From: VAZQ01 sp035293945
Lineage (GTDB): Bacteria; Pseudomonadota; Alphaproteobacteria; Rhizobiales; Xanthobacteraceae
Reading direction: 5' to 3'
DNA length: 64,000 bases
Assembly (NCBI GenBank): GCA_035293945.1
Contig: DATGLV010000014.1
Coordinates: 1 to 64,000 of the forward strand
A model generated the notes under the pieces. The model was not told the DNA's origin, did no database searches, and saw only the letters and a list, made by a program, of their open reading frames with translations. The first letter of the stretch is position 1. Each line of letters begins with the position of its first letter. Position numbers and translations under genes: made by a program. Below, in pieces: positions 52,745 to 61,363 of the stretch.

Positions 52745-53992
52745 TCACCGATTGGGGAACGACGCCGGCAACGACGCGCCCGTCATTGCGTTGGCCACGG
52801 CATCACAGCTCTTTCGCAGCTTGTCCAGCGGGTCAGAAAACCCGTGCATGTCCAGGGTGATGCCCTTCGCGTCATCGGCGCGGGCGAGGTCGGTCCCGGA
52901 CAGCCGTAGCGTCACACCGTTATCCGCCAGGAGCGCGACTGTCGCCAGCCGAAGGGAGGAAGAACTCAAATCGTACTCCTGCGTGGAAGTGCGATAACCC
53001 AAATCGATGCGCTGCTCGCTCACGTTCACGCTCAACTCCGCGGAGATGTCGGCATTGGCCACGGCGGCATTTTGCTGTCGCCCGAGCGTCAGGCGAACTT
53101 CGCCGAAAGTCCCGCAATTGAACGCGACGAAGCCCTCGATGTACCGGGCTTGGTCGTTGCCGGTACGTGCAAAGAATCGCTTGACGAGGAAAGGTGCCGG
53201 CTTTTCGACAAGCTCCCAGGGCGCCTCGCCGAACTCTCTTCGATCTATTCCGAAGCGCACCAGCTCATCGCGATCGAGAAATCTCTTCGACTCGTATGGG
53301 ACGGCCAAGGCCGCCCGATAGAGTCCCTGGTCGATCCCCATGTCATGCAAATATTCCTCTATGCGTTCGTGGGCCAAGCGCTTTGACTGCGCGAGCACCG
53401 CTTTCGGCTGCTCCGCATGCGCTGGATCAAATCCAACATCGTGGATGCCGAGCTTCACTCCCGGCGGGACGAGGCGAACGATGCCTCCCGCCAGCGCATG
53501 AACGCATGACGAATTGCACATTGCGATAAGCGGATCAAAAATTGCTTCGACCGCCTGACCCGATACTTTCTGCGCCTCGCAGGATTTGCTGGCCGCCTTG
53601 TCCCCCAAACAGGCGATGGGGACTGTGTGCGCGACGCTGGCCTCGAGCTTTTGCTCGCGGATAGTTCGGCCGATCTCAAGGCCCTCGGATATTAAGCCTC
53701 CGGGCGAGTGGAAGAATATCGGTGGCTTCGCGTGCCCGAGCTTGGCCAACAGGCGACGAAGACGCTCTGCTGCTCCAGTGTTTATTCTGCCCTCCGCCAC
53801 AATCCATTGGCTGCAGCCCGGCCCACAGGCATTCGCATCGCCTTTCGCCAGGTAAAACGCGATCGGCGATGTTGCTTCCACTCCAGCGGGCGCAGGTGCA
53901 GCGGTCGAGGCAGCCTGTGCTGAGGGGGCCACCTCGCCTTCGACCGTGACCAGAAGGGTGGCGAGAATGATTGCTGTGGGGCGGAGGTTCAT
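52745..53992 (-). CDS. Periplasmic ClpP/crotonase-fold protein (COG3904-like)
   Basis: 415 aa from MNLRPTAIIL (53992), chosen because a signal peptide follows (1-27, SAQA/AS). Residues ~90-110 PPIFFHSPGGLISEGLEIGR are the ClpP-like substrate-groove motif. CNSSCVHALAGG (Ser161/162) is the likely nucleophile and GIHDVGFD (His184) the base. An insert ~120-158 holds extra Cys (ACLGDK, KSCEAQ). The C-terminal ~130 residues are unassigned. Perhaps a non-processive periplasmic protease; activity not shown. Confidence 0.75.
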   Translation of the reverse strand: MNLRPTAIILATLLVTVEGEVAPSAQAASTAAPAPAGVEATSPIAFYLAKGDANACGPGCSQWIVAEGRINTGAAERLRRLLAKLGHAKPPIFFHSPGGLISEGLEIGRTIREQKLEASVAHTVPIACLGDKAASKSCEAQKVSGQAVEAIFDPLIAMCNSSCVHALAGGIVRLVPPGVKLGIHDVGFDPAHAEQPKAVLAQSKRLAHERIEEYLHDMGIDQGLYRAALAVPYESKRFLDRDELVRFGIDRREFGEAPWELVEKPAPFLVKRFFARTGNDQARYIEGFVAFNCGTFGEVRLTLGRQQNAAVANADISAELSVNVSEQRIDLGYRTSTQEYDLSSSSLRLATVALLADNGVTLRLSGTDLARADDAKGITLDMHGFSDPLDKLRKSCDAVANAMTGASLPASFPNR

Positions 53993-54261
53993 AGCGGACG
54001 GTCGGCGGCAGGCACCCGCACCGCTATCACAACTATTGGACGAATGCAGCGCATTTTTTCGCACTGCCGCGCGGACGCATTGTTGTTCGCGCTTTTGCAA
54101 AGCGATTTGGGCGGTGCAGAAATTGCCTGGCGGTCGGCCGGACTGTCAGCCCCCGAGGAGCAACGATTGCATAAGCCGCGAGACCACGATCGGCACGCGG
54201 TTGTCACCTACGTCTCAGGTACGATCTGTCACCCATGTGTCCGGGCCGGACCGGTGAACCT

Positions 54262-54337
54262 TGGTGGGCGGTGACGGACTCGAACCGCCGACATCCTGCG
54301 TGTAAAGCAGGCGCTCTACCAACTGAGCTAACCGCCC
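54262..54337 (-). tRNA. tRNA-Val (TAC)
   Basis: 76 nt with encoded CCA. Acceptor GGGCGGT/ACCGCCC, anticodon arm CCTGC-TTTACAC-GCAGG with TAC, T arm CGGCGGTTCGAGTCCGTC. Lies 37 bp beyond the lon terminator. Confidence 0.95.
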
Positions 54338-54373
54338 TCTTAGGGCCCTTTCTATCACTCGACCGCTGACAAG

Positions 54374-54399
54374 AAAACGGCGCCCGCAGGCGCCGTTTT
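54374..54399 (-). terminator. Terminator between lon and tRNA-Val
   Basis: Perfect 11-bp stem AAAACGGCGCC/GGCGCCGTTTT with loop CGCA, 25 bp beyond the lon stop. The A/T ends of the arms provide the U tract in either direction. Confidence 0.85.
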
Positions 54400-54423
54400 G
54401 TTTCCGTACGAATGCGGCCGGCC

Positions 54424-56862
54424 TCAGTGCGCGGTCAGGTTCGAGCTCTCCTCCTCGACCGCAGGCTCCGTGACCGCCCCTTCGACCGGCTTGGCAGTCT
54501 CCTCATCCCACGTGATGGGCTCCGGCTTACGCACCAGCGCACGCGTCAGCACCTCGTCCATGCGCGAGACCGGGATGATGTCCAGGCCCTTCTTGATGCT
54601 TTCATTGATCTCCACGAGGTCCTTGGCGTTCTCCTCCGGGATCAGAACGGTCTTGATACCGCCGCGGGCGGCGGCGAGCAGCTTCTCCTTCAAGCCTCCG
54701 ATCGGCAGCACCCGCCCACGCAGCGTGATCTCGCCGGTCATGGCGACGTCGCGCCGCACCGGGATGCCGGTCATCACCGAGACAATGGCTGTGACCATGG
54801 CGACGCCCGCGGACGGCCCATCCTTGGGGGTAGCGCCTTCGGGCACGTGCACGTGGATGTCGCGCTTGTCGAACCTCGGCGGCTCGATTCCGAAGGAGAT
54901 GGCGCGCATGCGCACATAGGAAGCCGCCGCCGAGATCGATTCCTTCATCACATCGCGCAGGTTGCCGGTGACCGTCATGCGGCCCTTGCCGGGCATCATC
55001 GCGGCCTCGATGGTGAGCAACTCTCCGCCCACATCGGTCCATGCCAGGCCCGTGACCACCCCGATCTGGTCTTCGTCCTCAAGCTCGCCATAGCGGTACT
55101 TGGGCACACCGAGGAAGTCGGAGAGATTGCCGACCTCGACCTTGATGGCCTTCTTCTTGGAGATGGTGAGCTCCTTGACGGCCTTGCGGATCAAGGTCGA
55201 GAGCTCGCGCTCGAGATTTCGCACGCCCGCCTCGCGGGTGTAGCGGCGGATCAAGAGCAGAAGTGCCGCCTCGTCGATCGCCCATTCCTTCGAATCGAGG
55301 CCGTGCTTGGCGATGGCAGCCGGGATCAGGTGCCGACGCGCGATCTCGACCTTTTCATCCTCGGTGTAGCCGGCGATACGGATGATCTCCATCCGGTCCA
55401 TCAAGGGCGGCGGAATGTTGAGCGTGTTCGCCGTGGTGATGAACATTACGTTGGAGAGATCGTAGTCGACCTCGAGGTAATGGTCGTTGAAGGTGTGGTT
55501 CTGCTCCGGATCGAGCACCTCAAGCAGCGCCGAGGAGGGATCGCCGCGGAAATCGGCGCCCATCTTGTCCACCTCGTCGAGCAGGAACAGCGGATTCGAT
55601 GTCTTGGCCTTGCGCATCGACTGGATGATCTTACCGGGCATCGAGCCGATATAGGTGCGCCGGTGACCGCGGATCTCGGCCTCGTCGCGCACGCCACCGA
55701 GCGACACGCGCACGAACTCGCGGCCGGTTGTCTTGGCGATCGACTTGCCGAGCGAGGTCTTGCCGACGCCGGGGGGGCCGACCAAGCACAGAATGGGTCC
55801 GGTCAGCTTGTTGGCGCGCTGCTGCACCGCCAGGTACTCAACGATGCGCTCCTTGACCTTCTCAAGGCCGAAATGATCGGCGTCGAGGATTTCCTGCGCC
55901 GCCTTGAGATCCTTCTTGACCTTGGACTTCTTGTTCCAAGGGATCGACAACAGCCAGTCCAGGTAGTTGCGCACGACGGTGGCTTCCGCCGACATCGGCG
56001 ACATCTGGCGCAGCTTCTTGAGCTCGTGGGTGGCCTTCTCGCGCGCCTCCTTCGAGAGCTTGACCTTCTTTATCTTTTCCTCGATCTCGGCGAGTTCGTC
56101 CTTGCCCTCCTCATCGCCGAGCTCCTTCTGGATCGCCTTCATCTGCTCGTTGAGGTAGTACTCGCGCTGCGTCTTCTCCATCTGCCGCTTCACGCGGGTC
56201 CGGATGCGCTTCTCCACCTGCAGGACGGAGATCTCGCTCTCCATCAGCGCCAGCACCTTCTCGAGTCGCTCCGTGACGATCGCCGTCTCCAGAATCGACT
56301 GCTTGTCGGGAATCTTGACCGCGAGGTGCGAGGCGACCGTGTCGGCGAGCTTGGCATAGTCCTCAATCTGTTGGACCACGCCGACCACCTCGGGCGACAC
56401 CTTCTTGTTGAGCTTTACGTAATTCTCGAACTCGTTGATGACCGAGCGTGCCAGCGCCTCGGCTTCGACCTGCTCGCCCGACGCATCCGCGGCGACCACC
56501 GCGTCGGCTTCGTAATACTCGGTCCGCTCCGTATACCGCTTCACCTGCGCGCGTGCCGCTCCCTCGACCAGCACCTTGACGGTGCCGTCGGGCAGCTTGA
56601 GCAACTGCAGCACGCTGGCCAGCGTGCCGGTCTCATAGATTGCACTCGTTGCCGGATCGTCGTCCGACGCGTTCTTCTGCGTGGCGAGCAGGATGAACGT
56701 ATCCGAGCGCATCACCTCCTCAAGCGCCTTGATCGACTTCTCGCGCCCGACGAAGAGCGGCACTATCATGTGCGGAAAGACGACGATGTCGCGCAGCGGC
56801 AAGACCGGATAGGACCGGGTCTCGCCGGGGATGAGAGGAGGACGCGGCTTGGCGCTTGTCAT
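54424..56862 (-). CDS. lon: ATP-dependent protease Lon
   Basis: 812 aa. N-terminal LAN domain (YPVLPLRDIVVFPHMIVPLF), AAA+ module with Walker A LVGPPGVGKTSLGKSIA, and C-terminal Ser-Lys protease with KDGPSAGVAM as the nucleophile site. Degrades misfolded and regulatory proteins such as cell-cycle factors. Length typical. Terminator lies directly downstream. Confidence 0.98.
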   Translation of the reverse strand: MTSAKPRPPLIPGETRSYPVLPLRDIVVFPHMIVPLFVGREKSIKALEEVMRSDTFILLATQKNASDDDPATSAIYETGTLASVLQLLKLPDGTVKVLVEGAARAQVKRYTERTEYYEADAVVAADASGEQVEAEALARSVINEFENYVKLNKKVSPEVVGVVQQIEDYAKLADTVASHLAVKIPDKQSILETAIVTERLEKVLALMESEISVLQVEKRIRTRVKRQMEKTQREYYLNEQMKAIQKELGDEEGKDELAEIEEKIKKVKLSKEAREKATHELKKLRQMSPMSAEATVVRNYLDWLLSIPWNKKSKVKKDLKAAQEILDADHFGLEKVKERIVEYLAVQQRANKLTGPILCLVGPPGVGKTSLGKSIAKTTGREFVRVSLGGVRDEAEIRGHRRTYIGSMPGKIIQSMRKAKTSNPLFLLDEVDKMGADFRGDPSSALLEVLDPEQNHTFNDHYLEVDYDLSNVMFITTANTLNIPPPLMDRMEIIRIAGYTEDEKVEIARRHLIPAAIAKHGLDSKEWAIDEAALLLLIRRYTREAGVRNLERELSTLIRKAVKELTISKKKAIKVEVGNLSDFLGVPKYRYGELEDEDQIGVVTGLAWTDVGGELLTIEAAMMPGKGRMTVTGNLRDVMKESISAAASYVRMRAISFGIEPPRFDKRDIHVHVPEGATPKDGPSAGVAMVTAIVSVMTGIPVRRDVAMTGEITLRGRVLPIGGLKEKLLAAARGGIKTVLIPEENAKDLVEINESIKKGLDIIPVSRMDEVLTRALVRKPEPITWDEETAKPVEGAVTEPAVEEESSNLTAH

Positions 56863-57161
56863 GGCGCAGATTCCTTATTGTTGTGCCCCTCGCCCGCGAC
56901 CTGCATCTGCAGCGTGGCGGTTGAGTGCCAGGTGAGACCGGGAAGATAACGTGGTACGAGAACTCGCGCGGCCCTCGGACCCTTCCCGGATGCCGAAAGC
57001 AGGTCCGCCGCACGTCGTTGAGCACCAGTAGTAGGTGGCCACGGCCACCCATGGTGTCAAGTAAGCCCGGAAAATCAGGCGAATATCGCCCCCGCCGGCC
57101 AAGCACGCAGCTTCATTGGCCGAATCGCAACCTGGCCGTCGTGGCGGCTGCACGCTGGGGC
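56863..57161. other. Intergenic clpX-lon, 299 bp
   Basis: No gene seen. It contains the lon leader (minus strand). No clear heat-shock promoter could be recognised. Confidence 0.5.
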
Positions 57162-58436
57162 TCAGGCGCTGGCGGAGGTGTCGTTCGCCCGGTCGGCCCG
57201 ATCGGTATAAATGTATAGGGGCCGCGCCGTTCCTTCGACGACCTCCTTTGAGATCACAACCTCTTCGACACCTTCGAGGCTCGGCAGCTCGAACATAGTG
57301 TCGAGCAGAATGCTCTCCATGATTGAACGTAACCCACGCGCGCCCGTCTTGCGGTCAATCGCCTTGCGGGCGATTGCGCCGAGCGCCTCTTCGGCGAGCG
57401 TCAGGTCGATACTCTCCATCTCGAACAGCCGCTGATACTGCTTGACCAGGGCGTTCTTCGGCTGGGTGAGGATGAGCTTCAGCGAGGGCTCGTCCAGATC
57501 CTCGAGCGTGGCTACCACGGGCAGGCGGCCGACGAATTCGGGGATCAGCCCGTATTTCAACAGGTCCTCGGGCTCAACTTCGCGGAAGATTTCGCCGGCT
57601 TTGCGATCCTCCGGTGCTGACACCTTGGCGCCGAAACCGATCGAGGTGGAGCGGCCGCGCGCCGAGATGATCTTTTCGAGCCCCGCAAAGGCGCCGCCGC
57701 AGACGAACAGAATGTTGGTCGTGTCGACCTGCAGGAATTCCTGCTGCGGGTGCTTGCGCCCGCCTTGGGGCGGCACCGAGGCAATCGTGCCTTCCATGAT
57801 CTTGAGCAGCGCCTGCTGCACGCCCTCGCCCGACACATCGCGGGTGATCGAGGGATTGTCCGACTTTCGGCTGATCTTGTCGATCTCGTCGATATAGACG
57901 ATGCCGCGCTGCGCGCGCTCGACATTGTAGTCGGCCGACTGCAGCAGCTTGAGGATGATGTTCTCGACATCCTCGCCCACATAGCCGGCCTCGGTCAGTG
58001 TCGTGGCATCCGCCATGGTGAAGGGCACGTCAAGGATGCGGGCGAGTGTCTGCGCCAGGAGCGTCTTGCCCGACCCGGTCGGTCCGATCAGCAGGATGTT
58101 CGATTTCGCCAGCTCGACGTCGTTATGCTTGGTCTGGTGATTGAGCCGCTTGTAGTGGTTGTGGACGGCGACCGAGAGCACCTTCTTGGCGTGGTCCTGC
58201 CCGATCACGTAGTCGTCAAGAACCTTGCGGATCTCCTTCGGGGTGGGAATCCCGTCCCGCGACTTCACCAGCGAGGACTTGTTCTCCTCGCGGATGATGT
58301 CCATGCACAGCTCGACGCATTCATCGCAGATGAACACCGTCGGCCCGGCAATGAGCTTGCGCACTTCGTGCTGGCTCTTGCCGCAGAACGAACAATACAG
58401 AGTGTTCTTGGAATCACTGCCGCCGACTTTGCTCAT
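57162..58436 (-). CDS. clpX: ATP-dependent Clp protease ATP-binding subunit ClpX
   Basis: 424 aa AAA+ unfoldase. N-terminal C4 zinc finger (LYCSFCGKSQHEVRKLI ... ICDECVELC), Walker A LIGPTGSGKTLLAQTLA, Walker B VYIDEIDKI, and the IGF-type ClpP-docking loop, here in ..STSIGFGAKV. Works with ClpP encoded 253 bp upstream. Confidence 0.98.
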   Translation of the reverse strand: MSKVGGSDSKNTLYCSFCGKSQHEVRKLIAGPTVFICDECVELCMDIIREENKSSLVKSRDGIPTPKEIRKVLDDYVIGQDHAKKVLSVAVHNHYKRLNHQTKHNDVELAKSNILLIGPTGSGKTLLAQTLARILDVPFTMADATTLTEAGYVGEDVENIILKLLQSADYNVERAQRGIVYIDEIDKISRKSDNPSITRDVSGEGVQQALLKIMEGTIASVPPQGGRKHPQQEFLQVDTTNILFVCGGAFAGLEKIISARGRSTSIGFGAKVSAPEDRKAGEIFREVEPEDLLKYGLIPEFVGRLPVVATLEDLDEPSLKLILTQPKNALVKQYQRLFEMESIDLTLAEEALGAIARKAIDRKTGARGLRSIMESILLDTMFELPSLEGVEEVVISKEVVEGTARPLYIYTDRADRANDTSASA

Positions 58437-58601
58437 TCCTCATCTCCATCGGCGCGTCGCTGTCACGGCGAACCGGTCGACCGACAAATCTAACAGAGGA
58501 CCCCTAAGAGTCCGTAGCGTAAACTCCACGCGTCACGCAGCCTTTGGCTCGGCCCTCCCGGAAACCCTAACGAAGCACGGTAGTCTAGCGATAATCAAGA
58601 A

Positions 58602-58616
58602 TTCATTAATAATGAA
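58602..58616. promoter_or_regulatory. AT-rich perfect palindrome upstream of clpX
   Basis: TTCATTA-A-TAATGAA lies in the clpP-clpX gap, about 165 bp before the clpX start. A 15-bp dyad this AT-rich stands out in GC-rich sequence and could be a repressor site. No known consensus is assigned. Confidence 0.4.
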
Positions 58617-58689
58617 AATTCATGGGAATGGCGACTTTTTGACCATCGCCACCGCACGCCAGGCGGCTCCGAGGGCGCCCGGGCCGGTC

Positions 58690-59331
58690 TCAGGCCTTGG
58701 CGGCGAGGAGGCCGGACACGTCTTCCGGCCGCTTGTCGATCACCTTGTCGACCACGCCCCATTCCACTGCCATATCGGCGGTCAGAAAGTAGTCGCGCTC
58801 GAGCGCATCCTCAATCTTTTTCAGCGCCTGGCCCGTGTGCCTCACATAGATCTCGTTCAAGCGCTTCTTCAGGTTCAAGATCTCTTGCGCATGCAGCATA
58901 ATATCGGTCGCCTGGCCCTGGAACCCGCCGGACGGCTGGTGCAGCATGATGCGCGCGTTGGGCAACGCGAAGCGCATGTCCTTGTGGCCGGCGGCCAGCA
59001 GCAGCGAGCCCATGGATGCGGCCTGCCCCACGCACAAGGTCGAGACTGCCGGGCGCACGAACTGCATCGTGTCGTAGATCGCGAGCCCCGAGGTTACGAC
59101 CCCACCGGGCGAATTGATATACATCGCGATCTCTTTCTTTGGATTGTCGGCCTCCAGGAATAGAAGCTGGGCGACGATCAGCGACGACATGGCGTCTTCC
59201 ACCGGACCGGTGATGAAGATGATCCGCTCTTTCAAGAGCCGCGAAAAGATGTCGTAGGCACGCTCGCCCCGGTTGGTCTGCTCCACCACCATGGGGACGA
59301 GATTCATGTAGGTCTCGACCGGATCTCGCAT
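58690..59331 (-). CDS. clpP: ATP-dependent Clp protease proteolytic subunit ClpP
   Basis: 213 aa serine protease, tetradecameric chamber. Nucleophile in GQAASMGSLLLAAG, His in NARIMLHQPSGG, Asp in the later TGQALKKIEDALERDYFL. Upstream on the minus strand a perfect TATAAT (59523-59518) is present, but no good -35 fits it. Confidence 0.98.
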   Translation of the reverse strand: MRDPVETYMNLVPMVVEQTNRGERAYDIFSRLLKERIIFITGPVEDAMSSLIVAQLLFLEADNPKKEIAMYINSPGGVVTSGLAIYDTMQFVRPAVSTLCVGQAASMGSLLLAAGHKDMRFALPNARIMLHQPSGGFQGQATDIMLHAQEILNLKKRLNEIYVRHTGQALKKIEDALERDYFLTADMAVEWGVVDKVIDKRPEDVSGLLAAKA

Positions 59332-59617
59332 AGATCAACCTATCTCTCCGGCGTCGCTGGAACGAAAGCCGCCTTGCCGTTCCGGGATCGCACCTTGGTA
59401 TCGACTGATGACAGATATGTGCAGACGCGCGCGCGACAAGGCGTCCGAGCGTGCCGGCACTCCGAACTTCAAGAAGGATCCGTTCCCACCCATACCTGTC
59501 TGCTTGGGTTGCGGCGAATTATACTTGTAGTGGTGGAAAAGCAGGATTCGGCTGCCTCTGGCAATGGCCTTCATCTAATAGCCCGATGCATCGGCTCCAA
59601 CTCTCCGGCTCCCGTCC

Positions 59618-60979
59618 TCATGTCGAGGGCGGAAGCTCCTCGTCCTCCCGGAACAGCTCCTCACGTGAGACCTGCTTTTCGCGCACCTCGGCAAGCTCCA
59701 GGATGAAATCGATCACCTTGTCCTCGAACAGCGGGGCGCGCACGGCGGCGAGTGCCGCGGGATTTTTACGATAGTAATCCCAGATTTCCTGCTCGCGCCC
59801 AGGGAACTGGCGGGTGCGCTCGACGATTTCGCGGGTGAGCTCGTCGTCGCTCACCTGGATTGCGTTGCGCTCGCCGATCTCGGCCAGCACCAAGCCCAGC
59901 CGTACGCGCCGCTCGGCGATCGCCTGATATTCCTCGCGCGCCTTTTCCTCGGTCGTACCCTCGTCCGCGAAGGTGCGTCCCGAAGCTTTGAGATCGTTCT
60001 CCACGACGTTCCAGACGTTCTTGAACTCCTCGGCGATCAAGGTCGGGGGGCCGGCGAATTTGTGCAGCTGGTCGAGCTCGTCGAGCAGCTTGCGCTTGAG
60101 CTTCTGACGGCTTTGCGCCGTGTGTTCCTGCTGGAGTCGCGCCTTCAGAGTCTCGCGCAGCTTGGCGAGCGATTCGAGGCCCAGCGACTTTGCGAAGTCC
60201 TCGTCCAGCGTCACGGTTCCGGGGCTGTCGATCGATTTGACCGTCACCTCGAACTCCGCCTCCCTCCCGGCGAGCTGGGCATTGTTGTAATTCCCGGGGA
60301 AGGTGACCTTTACCACCCGGGTCTCGCCGGCCGCCATGCCGGTGATCTGGTCTTCGAAGCCCGGGATGAAGGTGCCAGAGCCGACATTCACCCCCACATC
60401 TTCCCCGCTGCCGCCTTCGAACGGGACGCCATCGATCTTGCCGCTGAAGTTGATCATGGCGCGATCGCCGGCCTCGATCCGGCCATCCGGGCCCTTGGGC
60501 AGATAGGGGCGTGCGTCCTGGGCGAACTTCTGCAGTGCCGCGTCGACCTCGGGTTCGGTCACCTCTGCTACCAGGCGTTCGAGCCGGATATGGCTGAAAT
60601 CGGCGAGCTCGATTTTCGGAAGCACCTCGAGCGCGACCCGGTAGGCGAGGTCGGACTTGCCGGAAAGCACATTTTCGACCTCCGCGGCCTCCTCCGGCAT
60701 GGTCACCCGGGGCTCCATCGCCAGCTTGAACCCGTGGTCGCCAACGATCTTGGCGTTGGCTTCGCGCACGACCGACTCGATCGTCTCTGCCATCACGGAA
60801 CGGCCGTAAAGCTTCTTGAGATGCGAGAGCGGCACCTTGCCGGGACGAAAACCGTTGATGCGAACGCGGCCCTTGAGCTCCCCCAACCGTTCCGTCACCC
60901 GTGCCTCGAGATCGGCCGCCGGGACCGTGACGTTGAATTCGCGCTTGAGACCGTCGGAAACACTTTCAGTGACTTGCAT
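59618..60979 (-). CDS. tig: Trigger factor
   Basis: 453 aa ribosome-bound chaperone and prolyl isomerase. The N-terminal ribosome-docking motif is RINGFRPGKVPLSHLKKLYG. The FKBP domain spans ~150-250 (GDRAMINFSGKIDGVPFEGG), and the helical chaperone arms follow. Acidic tail. Heads the tig-clpP-clpX-lon series. Confidence 0.97.
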   Translation of the reverse strand: MQVTESVSDGLKREFNVTVPAADLEARVTERLGELKGRVRINGFRPGKVPLSHLKKLYGRSVMAETIESVVREANAKIVGDHGFKLAMEPRVTMPEEAAEVENVLSGKSDLAYRVALEVLPKIELADFSHIRLERLVAEVTEPEVDAALQKFAQDARPYLPKGPDGRIEAGDRAMINFSGKIDGVPFEGGSGEDVGVNVGSGTFIPGFEDQITGMAAGETRVVKVTFPGNYNNAQLAGREAEFEVTVKSIDSPGTVTLDEDFAKSLGLESLAKLRETLKARLQQEHTAQSRQKLKRKLLDELDQLHKFAGPPTLIAEEFKNVWNVVENDLKASGRTFADEGTTEEKAREEYQAIAERRVRLGLVLAEIGERNAIQVSDDELTREIVERTRQFPGREQEIWDYYRKNPAALAAVRAPLFEDKVIDFILELAEVREKQVSREELFREDEELPPST

Positions 60980-61041
60980 GGCGATTATCTTGAAGGTTTG
61001 CGGCCGCTAGCGGCCGGCTTTGAGTTCATTTCTTTGCGTTT

Positions 61042-61090
61042 GCGCATGTTCTTATCGGAAAACCGGAAGCCACTTTTCCGGAACATGCGC
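61042..61090. repeat. Intergenic palindrome family (copy 5)
   Basis: GCGCATGTTC (61042-61051) mirrors GGAACATGCGC (61080-61090), with inner CGGAAAACCGG and CTTTTCCG. The cleanest copy of the family. It lies between tig and tRNA-Leu. Confidence 0.75.
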
Positions 61091-61112
61091 GAAGGTCAGG
61101 CTGCACCCGGCG

Positions 61113-61197
61113 TGGTGCGGGCGGAGGGGCTCGAACCCCCACGACTTTCGTCACGGGAACCTAAATCCCGCGCGTCTACCAATTCCGCCACGCCCGC
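61113..61197 (-). tRNA. tRNA-Leu (TAG)
   Basis: 85 nt with encoded CCA and a long variable arm. Acceptor GCGGGCG/CGCCCGC, anticodon arm CGGGA-TTTAGGT-TCCCG with TAG, T arm GGGGGTTCGAGCCCCTC. Confidence 0.95.
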
Positions 61198-61363
61198 GGA
61201 CAGCGTGTATGGTCGCCGAACGCATAAGCCGGGCGGCGGGGCTTATATCAGCCGTGAACCGGCCGCGCACGCTAAAAATCCGAGGGGTGATGGGACAAGA
61301 TAGGCGCTGCCGGCGCCCTTCTCAAGCTGCGAATCCGATTCGGGGTGGCGGCCGCCTTTCCCT

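Noticed and set aside
54412..56949. 845-codon open frame opposite lon
   Set aside because: Antisense shadow of lon; composition is His/Arg/Leu-rich with no domain.
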